From positions 1 to 64,000 of the forward strand of contig JAGYPA010000013.1 in NCBI GenBank assembly GCA_018399255.1: a stretch of 64,000 bases of DNA. The letters run 5' to 3'. The notes beneath the pieces are model-generated. The model was not told where the DNA came from. It searched no databases and was given only the letters and a program-made list of their open reading frames with translations. Made by a program: the position numbers and the translations under genes. The stretch is from Spirochaetales bacterium (GTDB lineage: Bacteria; Spirochaetota; Spirochaetia; JABMQR01). Of this stretch, positions 32,690 to 42,555 are shown one piece after another (position 1 is the stretch's first letter; each line of letters starts with the position of its first letter).

Positions 32690-34213
32690 TCAGGTACGAA
32701 TGTACCGCTGAAGTTTAGATTTCGGTACTTCAGGTCTGGTCATGATCAAGGATCCATCCTGCAGCAGAGGATTTATATAGTGAACCATTACCCAGTGAAC
32801 AGTTGCAACCCCGAGAAAATCGGCAATTTCGTTTCGCGATCTCGGTAACCTGCAAAAATCAAGCAGCGCATCAAACTTGTTGGCTTGTCGTTCTCCCACA
32901 TAACCGAAGCCCAGGTCCGATACAGAACTATTGTCGTAGAAAGCCCGTGCTGTACGGGAATCTGAACGACGACTATCTGAGATTTGCTGATCTGAAGAGT
33001 TGAAGAAGGTCACGGCAAACTCCCCGCGAGAATCTTCGAACCGGGGTTCAGGCAGCCCCGCAAGCTGAAACACCCGACGCATAGTGGGTATACCTGAATA
33101 TCTGTTCTCCACAATACCCAAAAATTCCAGAGCACGGGCAAGCACCGGATTGCGGGTATCAGGCTGGACTTTTCCTAAATTATCAATAGTCAGGCGCCCA
33201 TATAACCCCCCGGGATTCCGTATCTCTACCCTGTTCTGGTACATAATTACCTCAATAGGCATGCCCTGTGTATGTATACTGTAATCCCGATGGACCAGCG
33301 CATTCAGGACGGCCTCTCTGAGGGCAATAACAGGGTATTCAGATTTATCAACCCGTCTGCCGGTATCCTGATCGATAATAGTACGCATTTTCATGTTTTT
33401 CCGTAAAAACATCAGTGTTTCATTCAGCATCTCTTCAATGGTGCCTTCAATTCTCCTGTTATCCAGAAATCGCACCCCTTCATCATTTACCGAGCCCTTT
33501 TCATAGCCGAACACTACGGCGGCATTAACCGTATACTGTGGATAGAACATTTGGGGGTAGAGTGAAAAGAGCAGTATGCATGCCAGGGTGGGCTTTCCGT
33601 CAGCAGCTAAATTCAGGAATCTCAGAATTTTGAAATCTGGCAGGGCTGACATTTTCTGATTTCGAGCGGTAATAGATTCTACATACTGAGTAAGTTTTTC
33701 CGTGTCGACAGCACTCATATCAGCCTGCTCAACAATTCGGATATCATCCTCATACTTTTTTCGAAAGGCCTCAAAACTGTATATTTCATACTCGCTCATC
33801 GGTTCATCAGAATCCCCAATCCGGATATACGAACCCCTTACCCTGCCGACTCCACCGTAATAGCAGGGACGGTCAGAAATATCTATCCCCGGAATTTCTG
33901 CAGACACCACGGCCTGTTCACCAATAACCTCCACGGTGAATAGGGGACGCACAACTGGAATCATCTGTTTACACTGCTCATTTATGCGTTTCTGCAGATC
34001 CTGCGGGTCATAGACTCCCACAACCCGGTACCCGGACTGCTCATCAATACCGAACAGAATAACCCCTCCGCCATCCTGGTTTGAAAAAGCGGAAAGCGTA
34101 TCATAGAGTCGTTTCGGGCATCCTGCGTGAGCAGACTTAACCTCAACCCCCCTTGTTTCAGCCCCCCGTTTCTGTACCTGCCCGACGAGCTCCTGTAACT
34201 CCGCACCAGTCAT
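32690..34213 (-). CDS. AlbA_2 (Schlafen-like) / HATPase regulator
   Basis: A 507-aa protein of the COG2865 type. The N-terminal AlbA_2 domain (about 18-150) contains ETRGVEVKSAHAGCPKRLYD, then LSAFSNQDGGGVILFGIDE. The centre and C-terminal half contain the HATPase_c_4 region (YPVIALREAVLNALVHRDYS; MPIEVIMYQNRVEIRNPGGL). The end looks like a winged helix (PRSRNEIADFLGVATVHW). Such proteins are called putative transcriptional regulators or RNA-modulating factors; the role is unproven. It is divergent from the MazG-like gene, and the shared intergenic space has a 12-bp inverted repeat. Confidence 0.85.
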   Translation of the reverse strand: MTGAELQELVGQVQKRGAETRGVEVKSAHAGCPKRLYDTLSAFSNQDGGGVILFGIDEQSGYRVVGVYDPQDLQKRINEQCKQMIPVVRPLFTVEVIGEQAVVSAEIPGIDISDRPCYYGGVGRVRGSYIRIGDSDEPMSEYEIYSFEAFRKKYEDDIRIVEQADMSAVDTEKLTQYVESITARNQKMSALPDFKILRFLNLAADGKPTLACILLFSLYPQMFYPQYTVNAAVVFGYEKGSVNDEGVRFLDNRRIEGTIEEMLNETLMFLRKNMKMRTIIDQDTGRRVDKSEYPVIALREAVLNALVHRDYSIHTQGMPIEVIMYQNRVEIRNPGGLYGRLTIDNLGKVQPDTRNPVLARALEFLGIVENRYSGIPTMRRVFQLAGLPEPRFEDSRGEFAVTFFNSSDQQISDSRRSDSRTARAFYDNSSVSDLGFGYVGERQANKFDALLDFCRLPRSRNEIADFLGVATVHWVMVHYINPLLQDGSLIMTRPEVPKSKLQRYIRT

Positions 34214-34235
34214 CCGAAACCCCTTTATACCAAGA

Positions 34236-34313
34236 ATTACACTAAGTTTAGATCAAATAAGATAAGTTGTCCATAGGGTAATTCCAAAAATAAGCAAAGT
34301 CACTTAGTGTAAT
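34236..34313. promoter_or_regulatory. Widely spaced 12-bp inverted repeat
   Basis: ATTACACTAAGT (34236-34247) and its exact complement ACTTAGTGTAAT (34302-34313) face each other across 54 bp between the AlbA_2/HATPase gene and the MazG-like gene. The spacing, about five helical turns, suits two protein-bound sites joined by a DNA loop, or a recombination target. Confidence 0.7.
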
Positions 34314-34377
34314 ATGAGAAATACAAAGCTTCCCACTACCCTGCAGGGATATGCTATACTGCCTGAAGGAGTGCTGC

Positions 34378-34779
34378 ATGATTGACATAAGAGAGCTGCA
34401 GAAAGAGATACGTGAATTTGTCCAGGAACGGGACTGGGAACCCTATCATACCCCGAAAAACCTTGCAATTGCCCTCTCCGTGGAAGTTTCCGAACTGCTG
34501 GAAATATTTCAGTGGATGTCCGAGGCTGAGCAGGCAGCCTTGCCTGATAACGAGAAGCTGATGGCGGAAATCAAGGATGAGTTTGCCGACAGCATGATCT
34601 ATCTGCTGCGTTTTGCCGATGTGCTCGATCTGGATGTGGACCAGGCGATCAAGGCGAAAATTGCCAAGAACCATGCCAAGTATCCTGTTGAGACCGCCCG
34701 GGGAACCTTTGTAAAATACAGCAAACAGCTGCAGAAGAGGAACCCTCCCGAAAAGGCCGAACCTGAGAAACGGGAATAG
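34378..34779 (+). CDS. MazG-like nucleotide pyrophosphohydrolase
   Basis: A 133-aa all-alpha NTP pyrophosphohydrolase of the YpjD/RS21-C6 type. Metal-binding acids are in VEVSELLEIFQWM (ExxE) and DEFADSMIYLLRFADVLDLD (ExxD). It likely removes aberrant nucleotides. Start at 34378 is fixed by AAGGAG 8 bases upstream; TATACT at 34355-34360 is a probable -10. The C-terminus is basic and low in complexity (KRNPPEKAEPEKRE). Confidence 0.88.
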   Translation: MIDIRELQKEIREFVQERDWEPYHTPKNLAIALSVEVSELLEIFQWMSEAEQAALPDNEKLMAEIKDEFADSMIYLLRFADVLDLDVDQAIKAKIAKNHAKYPVETARGTFVKYSKQLQKRNPPEKAEPEKRE

Positions 34780-34992
<213 letters not shown>

Positions 34993-35766
34993 ATGAAGTC
35001 AGAACACCGAAGCGCACAAGCAGATCACAGCGAAGAAGCAAACCGCAGCCCGAAGGCAAGCCGCAGACCGAAGGCAGGCCGAAGCGCAAAAACAGGCCGA
35101 AGCGCAAAAACAGACGGCAGAACAAACTCCCTCCGTGGAATTACCCGCTATTCGCGGGCTGAAGAGCGGGTGAATGTGGTATCCCACGGCATCGGATTTT
35201 CGGCAAGCATTATCGCTCTGATCCTGCTGCTTGCCCGTGCCCTCAGCTTCGGCGATGCCCCGCGGATTATCAGTTTCTCGATCTTCGGCATCAGCCTGGT
35301 AACCTTATACGCAGCCTCGACGCTCTATCATGCCGCGAAGGCTGAAAACCGCCGCCGTCGACTGAAGGTGTTCGACCACACGGCAATATATGTCCTGATA
35401 GCCGGCACCTATACCCCTTTCACTCTGGTAACACTGCACGGAACGGTGGGATGGGTTATCTTCGGAATCAGCTGGGGAGCGGCGCTTACCGGCATTATCC
35501 TGAAATTCTTTTTCATCGGAAGATTCAGAGTGGTCTCAACCGTCATGTATGTGCTTATGGGCTGGCTCATCGTTTTTGCCGCTAAGCCCCTGGCTGCTGC
35601 GTTGCCGGCTGCCGGACTGAGCTGGCTTGCAGGAGGCGGCCTCGCCTACACCTTGGGCGCCGTTCTCTACATCATCCGCAGAATCCCCTTCAATCATGCT
35701 ATGTTCCATATACTGGTTCTTGCGGGAAGTGCCTGCCACTGGGCGGCCGTCTACGGGTATGTGTAG
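34993..35766 (+). CDS. Hemolysin III / YqfA family membrane protein
   Basis: A 257-aa integral membrane protein with seven predicted helices. PAQR/hemolysin III hallmarks are present: HGIGFSASIIAL, the STLYHAA motif, FDHTAIYVLIAGTYTPF and the C-terminal FHILVLAGSACHW, giving the conserved His/Asp set of a metal-dependent hydrolase-like family. The basic repetitive N-terminus (about 45 residues, with RSAKTGRSAKT duplicated) is unusual. The start is taken at 34993; beginning at 34909 instead would translate the hexamer array as an alternating Ala-Gly run. Confidence 0.85.
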   Translation: MKSEHRSAQADHSEEANRSPKASRRPKAGRSAKTGRSAKTDGRTNSLRGITRYSRAEERVNVVSHGIGFSASIIALILLLARALSFGDAPRIISFSIFGISLVTLYAASTLYHAAKAENRRRRLKVFDHTAIYVLIAGTYTPFTLVTLHGTVGWVIFGISWGAALTGIILKFFFIGRFRVVSTVMYVLMGWLIVFAAKPLAAALPAAGLSWLAGGGLAYTLGAVLYIIRRIPFNHAMFHILVLAGSACHWAAVYGYV

Positions 35767-35799
35767 CGTGCTGCCGCAATGCAAAAAACGAGGAAGCAG

Positions 35800-37470
35800 T
35801 CAGACCGTAGACACCCAGGACCGGGTAAGGGGAAAGTACGCCCGGTCGGCATGCTCCATGTGCTCGACAACCAGATCAAGAATAAGATAATATACAATAC
35901 TGAATTTCTTGGCGTGGTAATCCGGCGACCAGTTTCTGAGAATGCTTGTTCCATGTTCAATAAGACCTTTATGCAGAACGGCATGCGGCGCAAGATCGGC
36001 GTAGTGCAATCCGGCAAGAATCCTCTCTTCATCGTCACAGTGCTGTTTGAAAGTATCCAATATGTCCGCAAACAGATCCCGGCACGCTGAGGAATTATCA
36101 AGGGCCTGCAGGCATTTTATGAGCTCATTGGCCATGCTGAGTAACTGCCGATGCTGCTGGTCTATACTTGAAACTCCTGAAATCCAGGCCGGATTCCAGG
36201 TGAACTGCTGAAAAACACCATAGCTGACAGCCTCCGACCATTCAAGAGCGGAAATCCATCGATTTCGGCCCTCATGCTTAGCCCGGTAGAGCAGAGCATC
36301 AACCTTTTCCAGCGTCTGGAGCGGGGTAAGGTGAGAGGGAGGGAGAATGGTGAGGACCCCGCTGCTGATGCTGACTACGGGAGCCGCAGGATTTCCCGGG
36401 TGGGGTATTTCCAGATCGAGAATGGCGGTGCGAATTCTTTCAGCCAATGTTTCTGCATATTCGGGGGAAGATTGCGGAAGAATAACGGCAAACTCTTCTC
36501 CGCCGTATCTGACTGCAGCATCACCGGTTCTGCGGACGAGGGAAAGAACAGCAGCTGATACCTCTTTCAGGCAATCATCCCCTTTAACGTGGCCGTAAAG
36601 ATCGTTGAAGGCCTTGAAGTGATCCAGATCCAGCAAAATCAGGGTGAGAGGCTGCTCGATGCGGTTGATCCGGTTCAGTTCATGCTCGAGTATCCGGTCA
36701 AACTCTCTGCGATTGAACAGCCCTGTAAGGCTGTCGTAGGAGACCAGCTGCTCCAGCCTGCTGTTCTTCTCTTCAAGTTCAGCCTTCTGCTGCTCAATAT
36801 AGCGAGTCTGGAGGATGTTTCTCGTGCTGTTCTGCCACATGGTGAAGGCAAGAACTATGCTCATTATTGTTACCGTCAAGCCGTTGAGCTGATTTGACAG
36901 GATCGTTGAGGAATCGTTCTGATAGATGCCTAAGGTCAGGTGAAAGGCCAGATAGACAACGACGAATATCGGTGTGATAATAATGGGGCGTATACGAAAC
37001 AGCAGGCTGACCAGCAGGGTGGTGATCAGAAAAGGAGTTATATTCGATGTGATGAGCTGGTCTATAATGGTCAAGGCCAGGCCGCTTGCCAGCAGCGCTG
37101 CGATTGCCGTGTACTGCAGGAAACTCTGTACCCCTGCAGAGGGCATAGGGTCTCTTTTTTTATAGATACTTGTTACGAGAAAGAGCAGCAGCATGCAGAT
37201 CAGCAGGGCCAGGTGAGTGAGCAGTATTCCCCTGCGCCAGAAATCAGCAGCGGCAATGCCTTCAGAGGGGGTGAGAAAAAATTTAAGGCCATAGGAGAAC
37301 GCTATGAGGCTGCCGATTAGTGAAAGCATCCAGAGCCGGTTGAAATTTGCTGAAAGCAGTTCGGGCAGCAGGGCATCCTTATCAACCTGAATCTTTTTCT
37401 GTTCATCCCGCCGCTCTTTCAGCAGTGTGCTGAACTTTGTTAGTACCTTTTGCAACCCATTCTTCTGCAT
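35800..37470 (-). CDS. Membrane GGDEF diguanylate cyclase with hemerythrin domain
   Basis: A 556-aa protein. Residues 45-210 contain six or seven membrane helices. A coiled stretch (220-242) leads to a GGDEF domain (about 243-405) with active site RYGGEEF (323-327), so c-di-GMP synthesis is expected. The C-terminal bacteriohemerythrin domain (about 425-550) has the full di-iron ligand set: H440, H477xxxE481, H496xxxH500, H537xxxxD542. Such domains bind O2 or NO, so the enzyme probably sets c-di-GMP according to oxygen or redox state. It is monocistronic and divergent from the TauE-type gene. Confidence 0.93.
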   Translation of the reverse strand: MQKNGLQKVLTKFSTLLKERRDEQKKIQVDKDALLPELLSANFNRLWMLSLIGSLIAFSYGLKFFLTPSEGIAAADFWRRGILLTHLALLICMLLLFLVTSIYKKRDPMPSAGVQSFLQYTAIAALLASGLALTIIDQLITSNITPFLITTLLVSLLFRIRPIIITPIFVVVYLAFHLTLGIYQNDSSTILSNQLNGLTVTIMSIVLAFTMWQNSTRNILQTRYIEQQKAELEEKNSRLEQLVSYDSLTGLFNRREFDRILEHELNRINRIEQPLTLILLDLDHFKAFNDLYGHVKGDDCLKEVSAAVLSLVRRTGDAAVRYGGEEFAVILPQSSPEYAETLAERIRTAILDLEIPHPGNPAAPVVSISSGVLTILPPSHLTPLQTLEKVDALLYRAKHEGRNRWISALEWSEAVSYGVFQQFTWNPAWISGVSSIDQQHRQLLSMANELIKCLQALDNSSACRDLFADILDTFKQHCDDEERILAGLHYADLAPHAVLHKGLIEHGTSILRNWSPDYHAKKFSIVYYLILDLVVEHMEHADRAYFPLTRSWVSTV

Positions 37471-37575
37471 TGCTTCATCATATCATAACAGCAACTTTTT
37501 AGCCAGCTCCTGCTGTGCGTTCAGAAGGTTGAGTGATACAATCGGGCATACTAGCCGGTTCCCGGAGGTTTACGG

Positions 37576-38301
37576 ATGACCCCCTTTATTGTCATATGTG
37601 CCAGCATCGGCTATGCCGTCGAAAGCATCTTCGGCTTCGGCGGGTCTGTGGTAACCTATCTGCTGCTCATTCAGATGCTTTCCGCCAAGGAAGCCGTGGT
37701 TCTGCTGCCGGTATTTGCTCTGGCTGGAAGCTTGTTTATCCTCCTCAGCGACTGGGCTGCGGTAAAATGGGTGGTTATCAGAAAGGTGAGTCTTCTGGCA
37801 ATTCCCGGGCTGGCTGCAGGGGCCCTGCTGATGGAGCATCTCGGAGAAGCCTACCTGGCAGCAGGCGTTCTCCTGATAATCCTTATCTACGGAATCAGCC
37901 TTATTGCCGGAAAAAATCCTGTGGTACCCAAGATTATCAAAAACCCGCTCTATCTCTTTTCCGGCTTCATAATGGGGGCAACCAGCCTTGGTGTCCTGTT
38001 TGTCCCGGTAGTCGGTTCGGAGCTGGGGGATGGTGACCGGAGAAGCTTTCGGGCCAGTCTTGCCCTGCTGTGGTTCCTGACCGCCCTGGTGCGGGTTCTC
38101 CTCTATATAGCGACTGGAGTACTTACACCGCGATCCCTGCTGGACGGTGTGTGGTCCTATCCATTTTTGCTTCTTGCCATATATATCGGTTTTGCGATAC
38201 ATAAAAAGATTCCGGAAGCATCGTACAAGCGGTACGTGGGGTTTGCGATAGCGGGCATATCCATGATAAACTTCGTCCTGATGTTTATAAACAGTTTCTG
38301 A
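37576..38301 (+). CDS. TauE/SafE-family exporter
   Basis: A 241-aa membrane protein with about eight helices, the TauE/SafE glycine-rich opening (IGYAVESIFGFGGSVVTYLL) and the later repeat FIMGATSLGVLFVPVVG. The family moves sulfite, sulfoacetate or related anions; the cargo here is unknown. GGAGG precedes the ATG. The MFS gene follows 25 bp downstream, likely the same transcript. Confidence 0.85.
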   Translation: MTPFIVICASIGYAVESIFGFGGSVVTYLLLIQMLSAKEAVVLLPVFALAGSLFILLSDWAAVKWVVIRKVSLLAIPGLAAGALLMEHLGEAYLAAGVLLIILIYGISLIAGKNPVVPKIIKNPLYLFSGFIMGATSLGVLFVPVVGSELGDGDRRSFRASLALLWFLTALVRVLLYIATGVLTPRSLLDGVWSYPFLLLAIYIGFAIHKKIPEASYKRYVGFAIAGISMINFVLMFINSF

Positions 38302-38326
38302 TCATCAGGCAGGCAGCGTAAATACA

Positions 38327-39571
38327 GTGGACACCTATAAGCGGAATATCAGCATCCAGTATATTTTTATTATTATCTGCAATCTGGATCTTACCCGGGG
38401 GCTATGGATGATCTATCTGGCTTCGCGGGGATTTTCCCTGCTCCAGCTGGGTATCCTGGAGGGCGTATTCCATATTACCTCTTTTCTTATGGAGGTCCCC
38501 ACCGGAGCTGTTGCCGATATCTGGGGACGGAAGATCAGCCGTCTTGCCGGTCGGGTTTTCTATCTTTCCAGTCTGCTGTTCATGTTTCATGCCCAGAGTT
38601 TTGCTTTTCAGCTTATCGGGTTTGCCGCCAGCGCTCTCGGCTATAATCTGGAATCAGGGGCCGGAGATGCCCTGGTGTACGATTCGCTGCTGCTGGACGG
38701 TAAGAAAGAAGCATATATGGGGGTGGCAGGTACAAAAGAGCTGATCTACCAGGGGGCCATGATCATTTCGCTGATTGTCGGCGGGTATCTGGCTGTCCGC
38801 AGTTATTCCCTGATATTTGCCATATCCATAGCACTTTCTGTAGGTTCGATGATAACAGCGCTTTTTTTCATTGAACCGAAAGCTGTCAATTCCGTGAAAG
38901 CGGTGAAAGCCGATGGGCATCCGCATATGCCTGCTCCTCCCGAAAAGCTGCATAGCAGAATTCTATCTTCAATCCGGGATCAGCTGATCAGCAGCCTTGC
39001 GGTTGTCAGAGAGCGGCCGCGGATCGCCTTCCTGATCATCTTCTCGGAAATTCTCTTCACCTTTATCACCAGCCTCTTTTTTTACCTCCAGAACTTCTGG
39101 AAGGGCAGCGGCAAAACCGAATTTTACGTGGGGACAGCTCTGGCCGTAAGTTCGCTGGTTTCGGGAGTCGCCGGCTGGAAGGCGGCATCGGTGGAGAAGC
39201 GGATAGGTGAGCGGGGGGTTCTGACCATCATGCCGGTGCTCCTGCTGGCCTGCATCTGGGGTATAGCGCTTACCCCCTGGAGGGCATTCTTTTACAGCCT
39301 GACCGGAATTGTGGAGGGGATCCTGATTGTGGCAATCAGCGATTACATCAACCGGCTTATTCCAAGCGAGAACCGGGCAACGATTCTTTCGTTCCAAAGC
39401 ATGACCTTCAGTTTCTTCATGATTATTCTCTTTCCCGTTATCGGGTGGGTAGGAGATGCCTGGTCGCTGGAGACTGCCTTTCTCGGGATGGCCGGATTTG
39501 CCTCGATTCTCTGCATAATCTATCTGATTTCATTCAAGCGGCTGGTGTCAGCCCAGGCCTTTTATCAGTGA
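38327..39571 (+). CDS. MFS transporter
   Basis: A 414-aa major facilitator with about 12 helices. The signature loop between helices 2 and 3 reads FLMEVPTGAVADIWGRKISR. It starts with GTG at 38327. The family subgroup (ITSFLMEVPTG, ESGAGDALVYDSLL) is common among drug- or metabolite-efflux MFS proteins of unknown cargo. It is convergent with the SDR gene at 39699, and the 127-bp gap holds repeated CAGATCGTC but no clear terminator. Confidence 0.85.
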   Translation: MDTYKRNISIQYIFIIICNLDLTRGLWMIYLASRGFSLLQLGILEGVFHITSFLMEVPTGAVADIWGRKISRLAGRVFYLSSLLFMFHAQSFAFQLIGFAASALGYNLESGAGDALVYDSLLLDGKKEAYMGVAGTKELIYQGAMIISLIVGGYLAVRSYSLIFAISIALSVGSMITALFFIEPKAVNSVKAVKADGHPHMPAPPEKLHSRILSSIRDQLISSLAVVRERPRIAFLIIFSEILFTFITSLFFYLQNFWKGSGKTEFYVGTALAVSSLVSGVAGWKAASVEKRIGERGVLTIMPVLLLACIWGIALTPWRAFFYSLTGIVEGILIVAISDYINRLIPSENRATILSFQSMTFSFFMIILFPVIGWVGDAWSLETAFLGMAGFASILCIIYLISFKRLVSAQAFYQ

Positions 39572-39698
39572 GGGAAAACCACTGAGGAAAAAAGTGTTCT
39601 GATCAGATCGTCTGGCCAGATCGTCGAAATCTCAAATTGTAAACATTTGGAATTATTTCTAAGGTATGCAAATTTGTTTATGATTATTAGTCCCAACG

Positions 39699-40505
39699 TT
39701 AATTTCCCTCCAATACCTCCGATTCATAGGGCTCGTTACTGATCAGCTGGCTGGTCATTCCGCCATCAACAAGGATGTTAGCCCCTGTAATGTAGCTTGA
39801 CTCATCACTGGCAAGAAATACTGCCGTGTAAGCTATTTCCTCAGGTGTTCCTACTCTTCCCATGGGAATGTTTGCCTTCCAGAAAGCCATACAGGTATCA
39901 ATGTCTGGAGCAGCTGCCTTAATGTCATCCCAAATCTTGGTATCAATCAAACCGGGAGAAAGGGCGTTGACACGTATATTTCTTGAAGCCAGCTCCACTG
40001 CCATCGATTTCGAAAGACCTACAACACCCCATTTCGCTGCATCATAAGGGGATGCACCAGGAAGACAGGCTTTTGTATGAACAGAAGTTATATTTATTAT
40101 TGAACCTGATCCTTTTTTTAGCATCTGCTTAACAGCATACCAGGAGCAAAGATACGTTCCGCGTAGATCCGTATTGATGACCCGATCCCAATCAGCAGGA
40201 GTTACTTCTGTGAAGGACTTTACAAAATTTACACCGGCATTGTTAACAAGTACATCCACTCCGCCATATTTTATTTCAGCCTGTTCCATAAGATTTTTAA
40301 CATCTATTTCATTTGATACATCACAGGTGAAAAAATCTGCTTTTCCACCACTTTCGTTAATTTGGTCAGCTACTGGTTGTCCGGTAACAGCTCTCCTTGA
40401 GCTGGCAAGCACAATAGCACCTTCATTAGCAAATACTTCTGCTATGCTTTTGCCAATGCCTGCTCCTGCGCCAGTAACAACAACAATTTTGTCTTTCAAT
40501 CGCAT
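39699..40505 (-). CDS. SDR-family sugar dehydrogenase
   Basis: A 268-aa short-chain dehydrogenase: TGAGAGIG cofactor loop, NNAGVN, Ser in NITSVHT and YDAAK. The closest general resemblance is to glucose 1-dehydrogenase/gluconate 5-dehydrogenase-type SDRs (ITGANILVDGGMTSQL end). It is the last gene of the minus-strand operon with a lactonase and an RbsABC-type importer, so oxidation of an imported aldose to its lactone is likely. Confidence 0.88.
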   Translation of the reverse strand: MRLKDKIVVVTGAGAGIGKSIAEVFANEGAIVLASSRRAVTGQPVADQINESGGKADFFTCDVSNEIDVKNLMEQAEIKYGGVDVLVNNAGVNFVKSFTEVTPADWDRVINTDLRGTYLCSWYAVKQMLKKGSGSIINITSVHTKACLPGASPYDAAKWGVVGLSKSMAVELASRNIRVNALSPGLIDTKIWDDIKAAAPDIDTCMAFWKANIPMGRVGTPEEIAYTAVFLASDESSYITGANILVDGGMTSQLISNEPYESEVLEGN

Positions 40506-40565
40506 TATTAACTCCTTCTTTGTACAGCTGTATCGTTTTCAGTCAAAAACACTGTTGTCATAGAA

Positions 40566-41474
40566 TTATAATATTTTGCTTCCGGATGAGCTTTTCCCCT
40601 CTCTGTTAAAAAAATAAGCCGGTATTCCAGTGAAGTCGGTTTTAATGGAGAAAAGACCTCCAGCAAGCGGCTGGCTGCGGATTGCTTTTTTCGTAAGTCC
40701 TATTGAGGCAGTTGTTATGTAGAGGGTTTGCAGGTCTTCTCCGCCAAAGGTGCAAGATGTTATTTTTGCGGCAGGCAGTGTGATTTCAAGTAACTTTTTG
40801 CCATTCATCGGATTATAGCGGATAACTTTCCAACCATCCCAGTGGGCAACCCATATCATCCCTTCAGAATCAATAGTCATGCCATCCGGATATCCATCAG
40901 AAGGGTCCACAATAACAGCTGTCTGCCTGTTCTGGATTTCCCCTGAATCTGCTGAATAGTCATATGACGAGATTCTTCTGGTGGGGGTGTCAATATAATA
41001 CATTTTACTGTTTTTTTCGTCCCAGCAAATCCCATTGGAATTACTGACATTGTCAATTTTTTTTGTGCAAGTGCCATCAGGATCTAATCTGTAGAGGTTG
41101 GCACGATTTGGTAAACCTTGCATATTCAGGGTTCCAGCCCAAAAACGACCGGATGGGTCGCATTTCCCATCATTGAAACGGTTTTCTGGAACATCAGCTT
41201 CAGGATCCAGTATTTGTTCGAGTTTTTCTGTATTCAATTCAAGAAAATAGAATCCGTGTTCAAGAGCTAAAAGAAGGCTGTCTTTTTCGCAGGGCACAAC
41301 ACTTCCTACCATTTGGGGCAGTATGAAAGTTTTGTTAGTGCTGTTTGCCGGATCATATGCATGGACTTGCTTACGGATTATATCTACCCAGTAAAGGATT
41401 TTTTTCCGATTATCCCATAAGGCTCCTTCGCCAAGTTGTGATTGAAGGTACATCTCGAGTTTTACTTGTCCCAT
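40566..41474 (-). CDS. SMP-30/gluconolactonase family lactonase
   Basis: A 302-aa six-bladed beta-propeller hydrolase. Metal-binding positions are in LGEGALWDN (Glu16), FNDGKCDPSGRFWAGT, NSNGICWD and PSDGYPDGMTIDSEGMIWVA (Asp). It should open a sugar lactone formed by the neighbouring dehydrogenase. It follows the zinc dehydrogenase gene by 4 bp. Confidence 0.9.
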   Translation of the reverse strand: MGQVKLEMYLQSQLGEGALWDNRKKILYWVDIIRKQVHAYDPANSTNKTFILPQMVGSVVPCEKDSLLLALEHGFYFLELNTEKLEQILDPEADVPENRFNDGKCDPSGRFWAGTLNMQGLPNRANLYRLDPDGTCTKKIDNVSNSNGICWDEKNSKMYYIDTPTRRISSYDYSADSGEIQNRQTAVIVDPSDGYPDGMTIDSEGMIWVAHWDGWKVIRYNPMNGKKLLEITLPAAKITSCTFGGEDLQTLYITTASIGLTKKAIRSQPLAGGLFSIKTDFTGIPAYFFNREGKSSSGSKIL

Positions 41475-41478
41475 TTGT

Positions 41479-42531
41479 TTATTCCTTCGTTTTTTGCGGG
41501 AGGATAATAACTTTCAGAGCTTCTCCGGCATGAGCGGTCTGAAAGGCCTGTTTCCAATCATTCAGGATAAACTGATTATCAAGAAATCCATTGGTCAGTA
41601 TTTTTTTTCTAGACAGCAGGCTAAGGCAAAGTTCCCAAGCTGGATAATCTGAGCTATAACTGAAGAAAATAGTTTGGGCTTTTAGAACAAGTTCTGCCCA
41701 TGGCAGCGTAACAGGATTTTGCGGAAGACCAACCGCACAGAAGCGGCCGTTTTTATGCAGCATAGATAATCCGGAAATAATTGCGGGGGGAGAACCGGAT
41801 AGATCTACCACCAGATCTGCGCCACGACCTTTGGTTGCATCCATAACTGCCAGAATTGGGTCGACAACATCTGCCTGGATACAGAGATCAGCACCAAATG
41901 CCTCTGCATAACCAAAGCGTACCTTCTTGTCTGCTTCCAAACCAGTTAGTAATACCGTACCTGCGCCAGCTTGCCTCACAAGTTGAAGAGTGAGAAGACT
42001 GATAGGACCGGCTCCCAGAATTACTACCGTATCACCGGGAACGACTCCAGCTTTGCCGAGTACTGCAGATGCAGCAATTGCCATAGGTTCTATCAGAGCT
42101 GCTTCCTGCATACTTACGTTTTCTGGAATACTGTGCAGTAAGGAAGCCGGAATAGCTATGTACTCTGCAAAAGCACCATCGGAATAGTAACCGGGAGATC
42201 GCTTTTTACTACAGAATTGTCGTCGCCCGGTAAGACAGAATTCACAATATCCGCATGACCCGAAATGCTGTTCTGCAACAACTCGGTCACCGATATTCCA
42301 ATTTTCAACAGCAGGCCCTATATCTTGTATGATTCCAGAAAACTCATGTCCGATTATTACCGGAGGAATATACGCAAAGGTGTCTTGTTCAATTTTTAAA
42401 TCTGTACCGCAAATGCCGCAAGCTTCAACACTGATAAGAACTTCGTTTTCTGAGATTGATGGAATCGGGACATCTTTCAGCATTAAATTCCCCGGACCCT
42501 TTGCCGTCTTGACTAGTGCTTTCACAAACAA
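41479..42531 (-). CDS. Zinc-dependent sugar/alcohol dehydrogenase
   Basis: A 350-aa medium-chain dehydrogenase of the sorbitol/threonine dehydrogenase branch. Catalytic zinc ligands are in CGICGTDLKI and GHEFSGI; the structural zinc site is CGYCEFCLTGRRQFC; the Rossmann loop is VVILGAGPISLL. It likely oxidises a secondary hydroxyl of the sugar, polyol or aldonate handled by this operon. It lies between the permease and lactonase genes. Confidence 0.9.
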   Translation of the reverse strand: MFVKALVKTAKGPGNLMLKDVPIPSISENEVLISVEACGICGTDLKIEQDTFAYIPPVIIGHEFSGIIQDIGPAVENWNIGDRVVAEQHFGSCGYCEFCLTGRRQFCSKKRSPGYYSDGAFAEYIAIPASLLHSIPENVSMQEAALIEPMAIAASAVLGKAGVVPGDTVVILGAGPISLLTLQLVRQAGAGTVLLTGLEADKKVRFGYAEAFGADLCIQADVVDPILAVMDATKGRGADLVVDLSGSPPAIISGLSMLHKNGRFCAVGLPQNPVTLPWAELVLKAQTIFFSYSSDYPAWELCLSLLSRKKILTNGFLDNQFILNDWKQAFQTAHAGEALKVIILPQKTKE

Positions 42532-42555
42532 ACCTCCATACAGCTTTCAGAGGGG

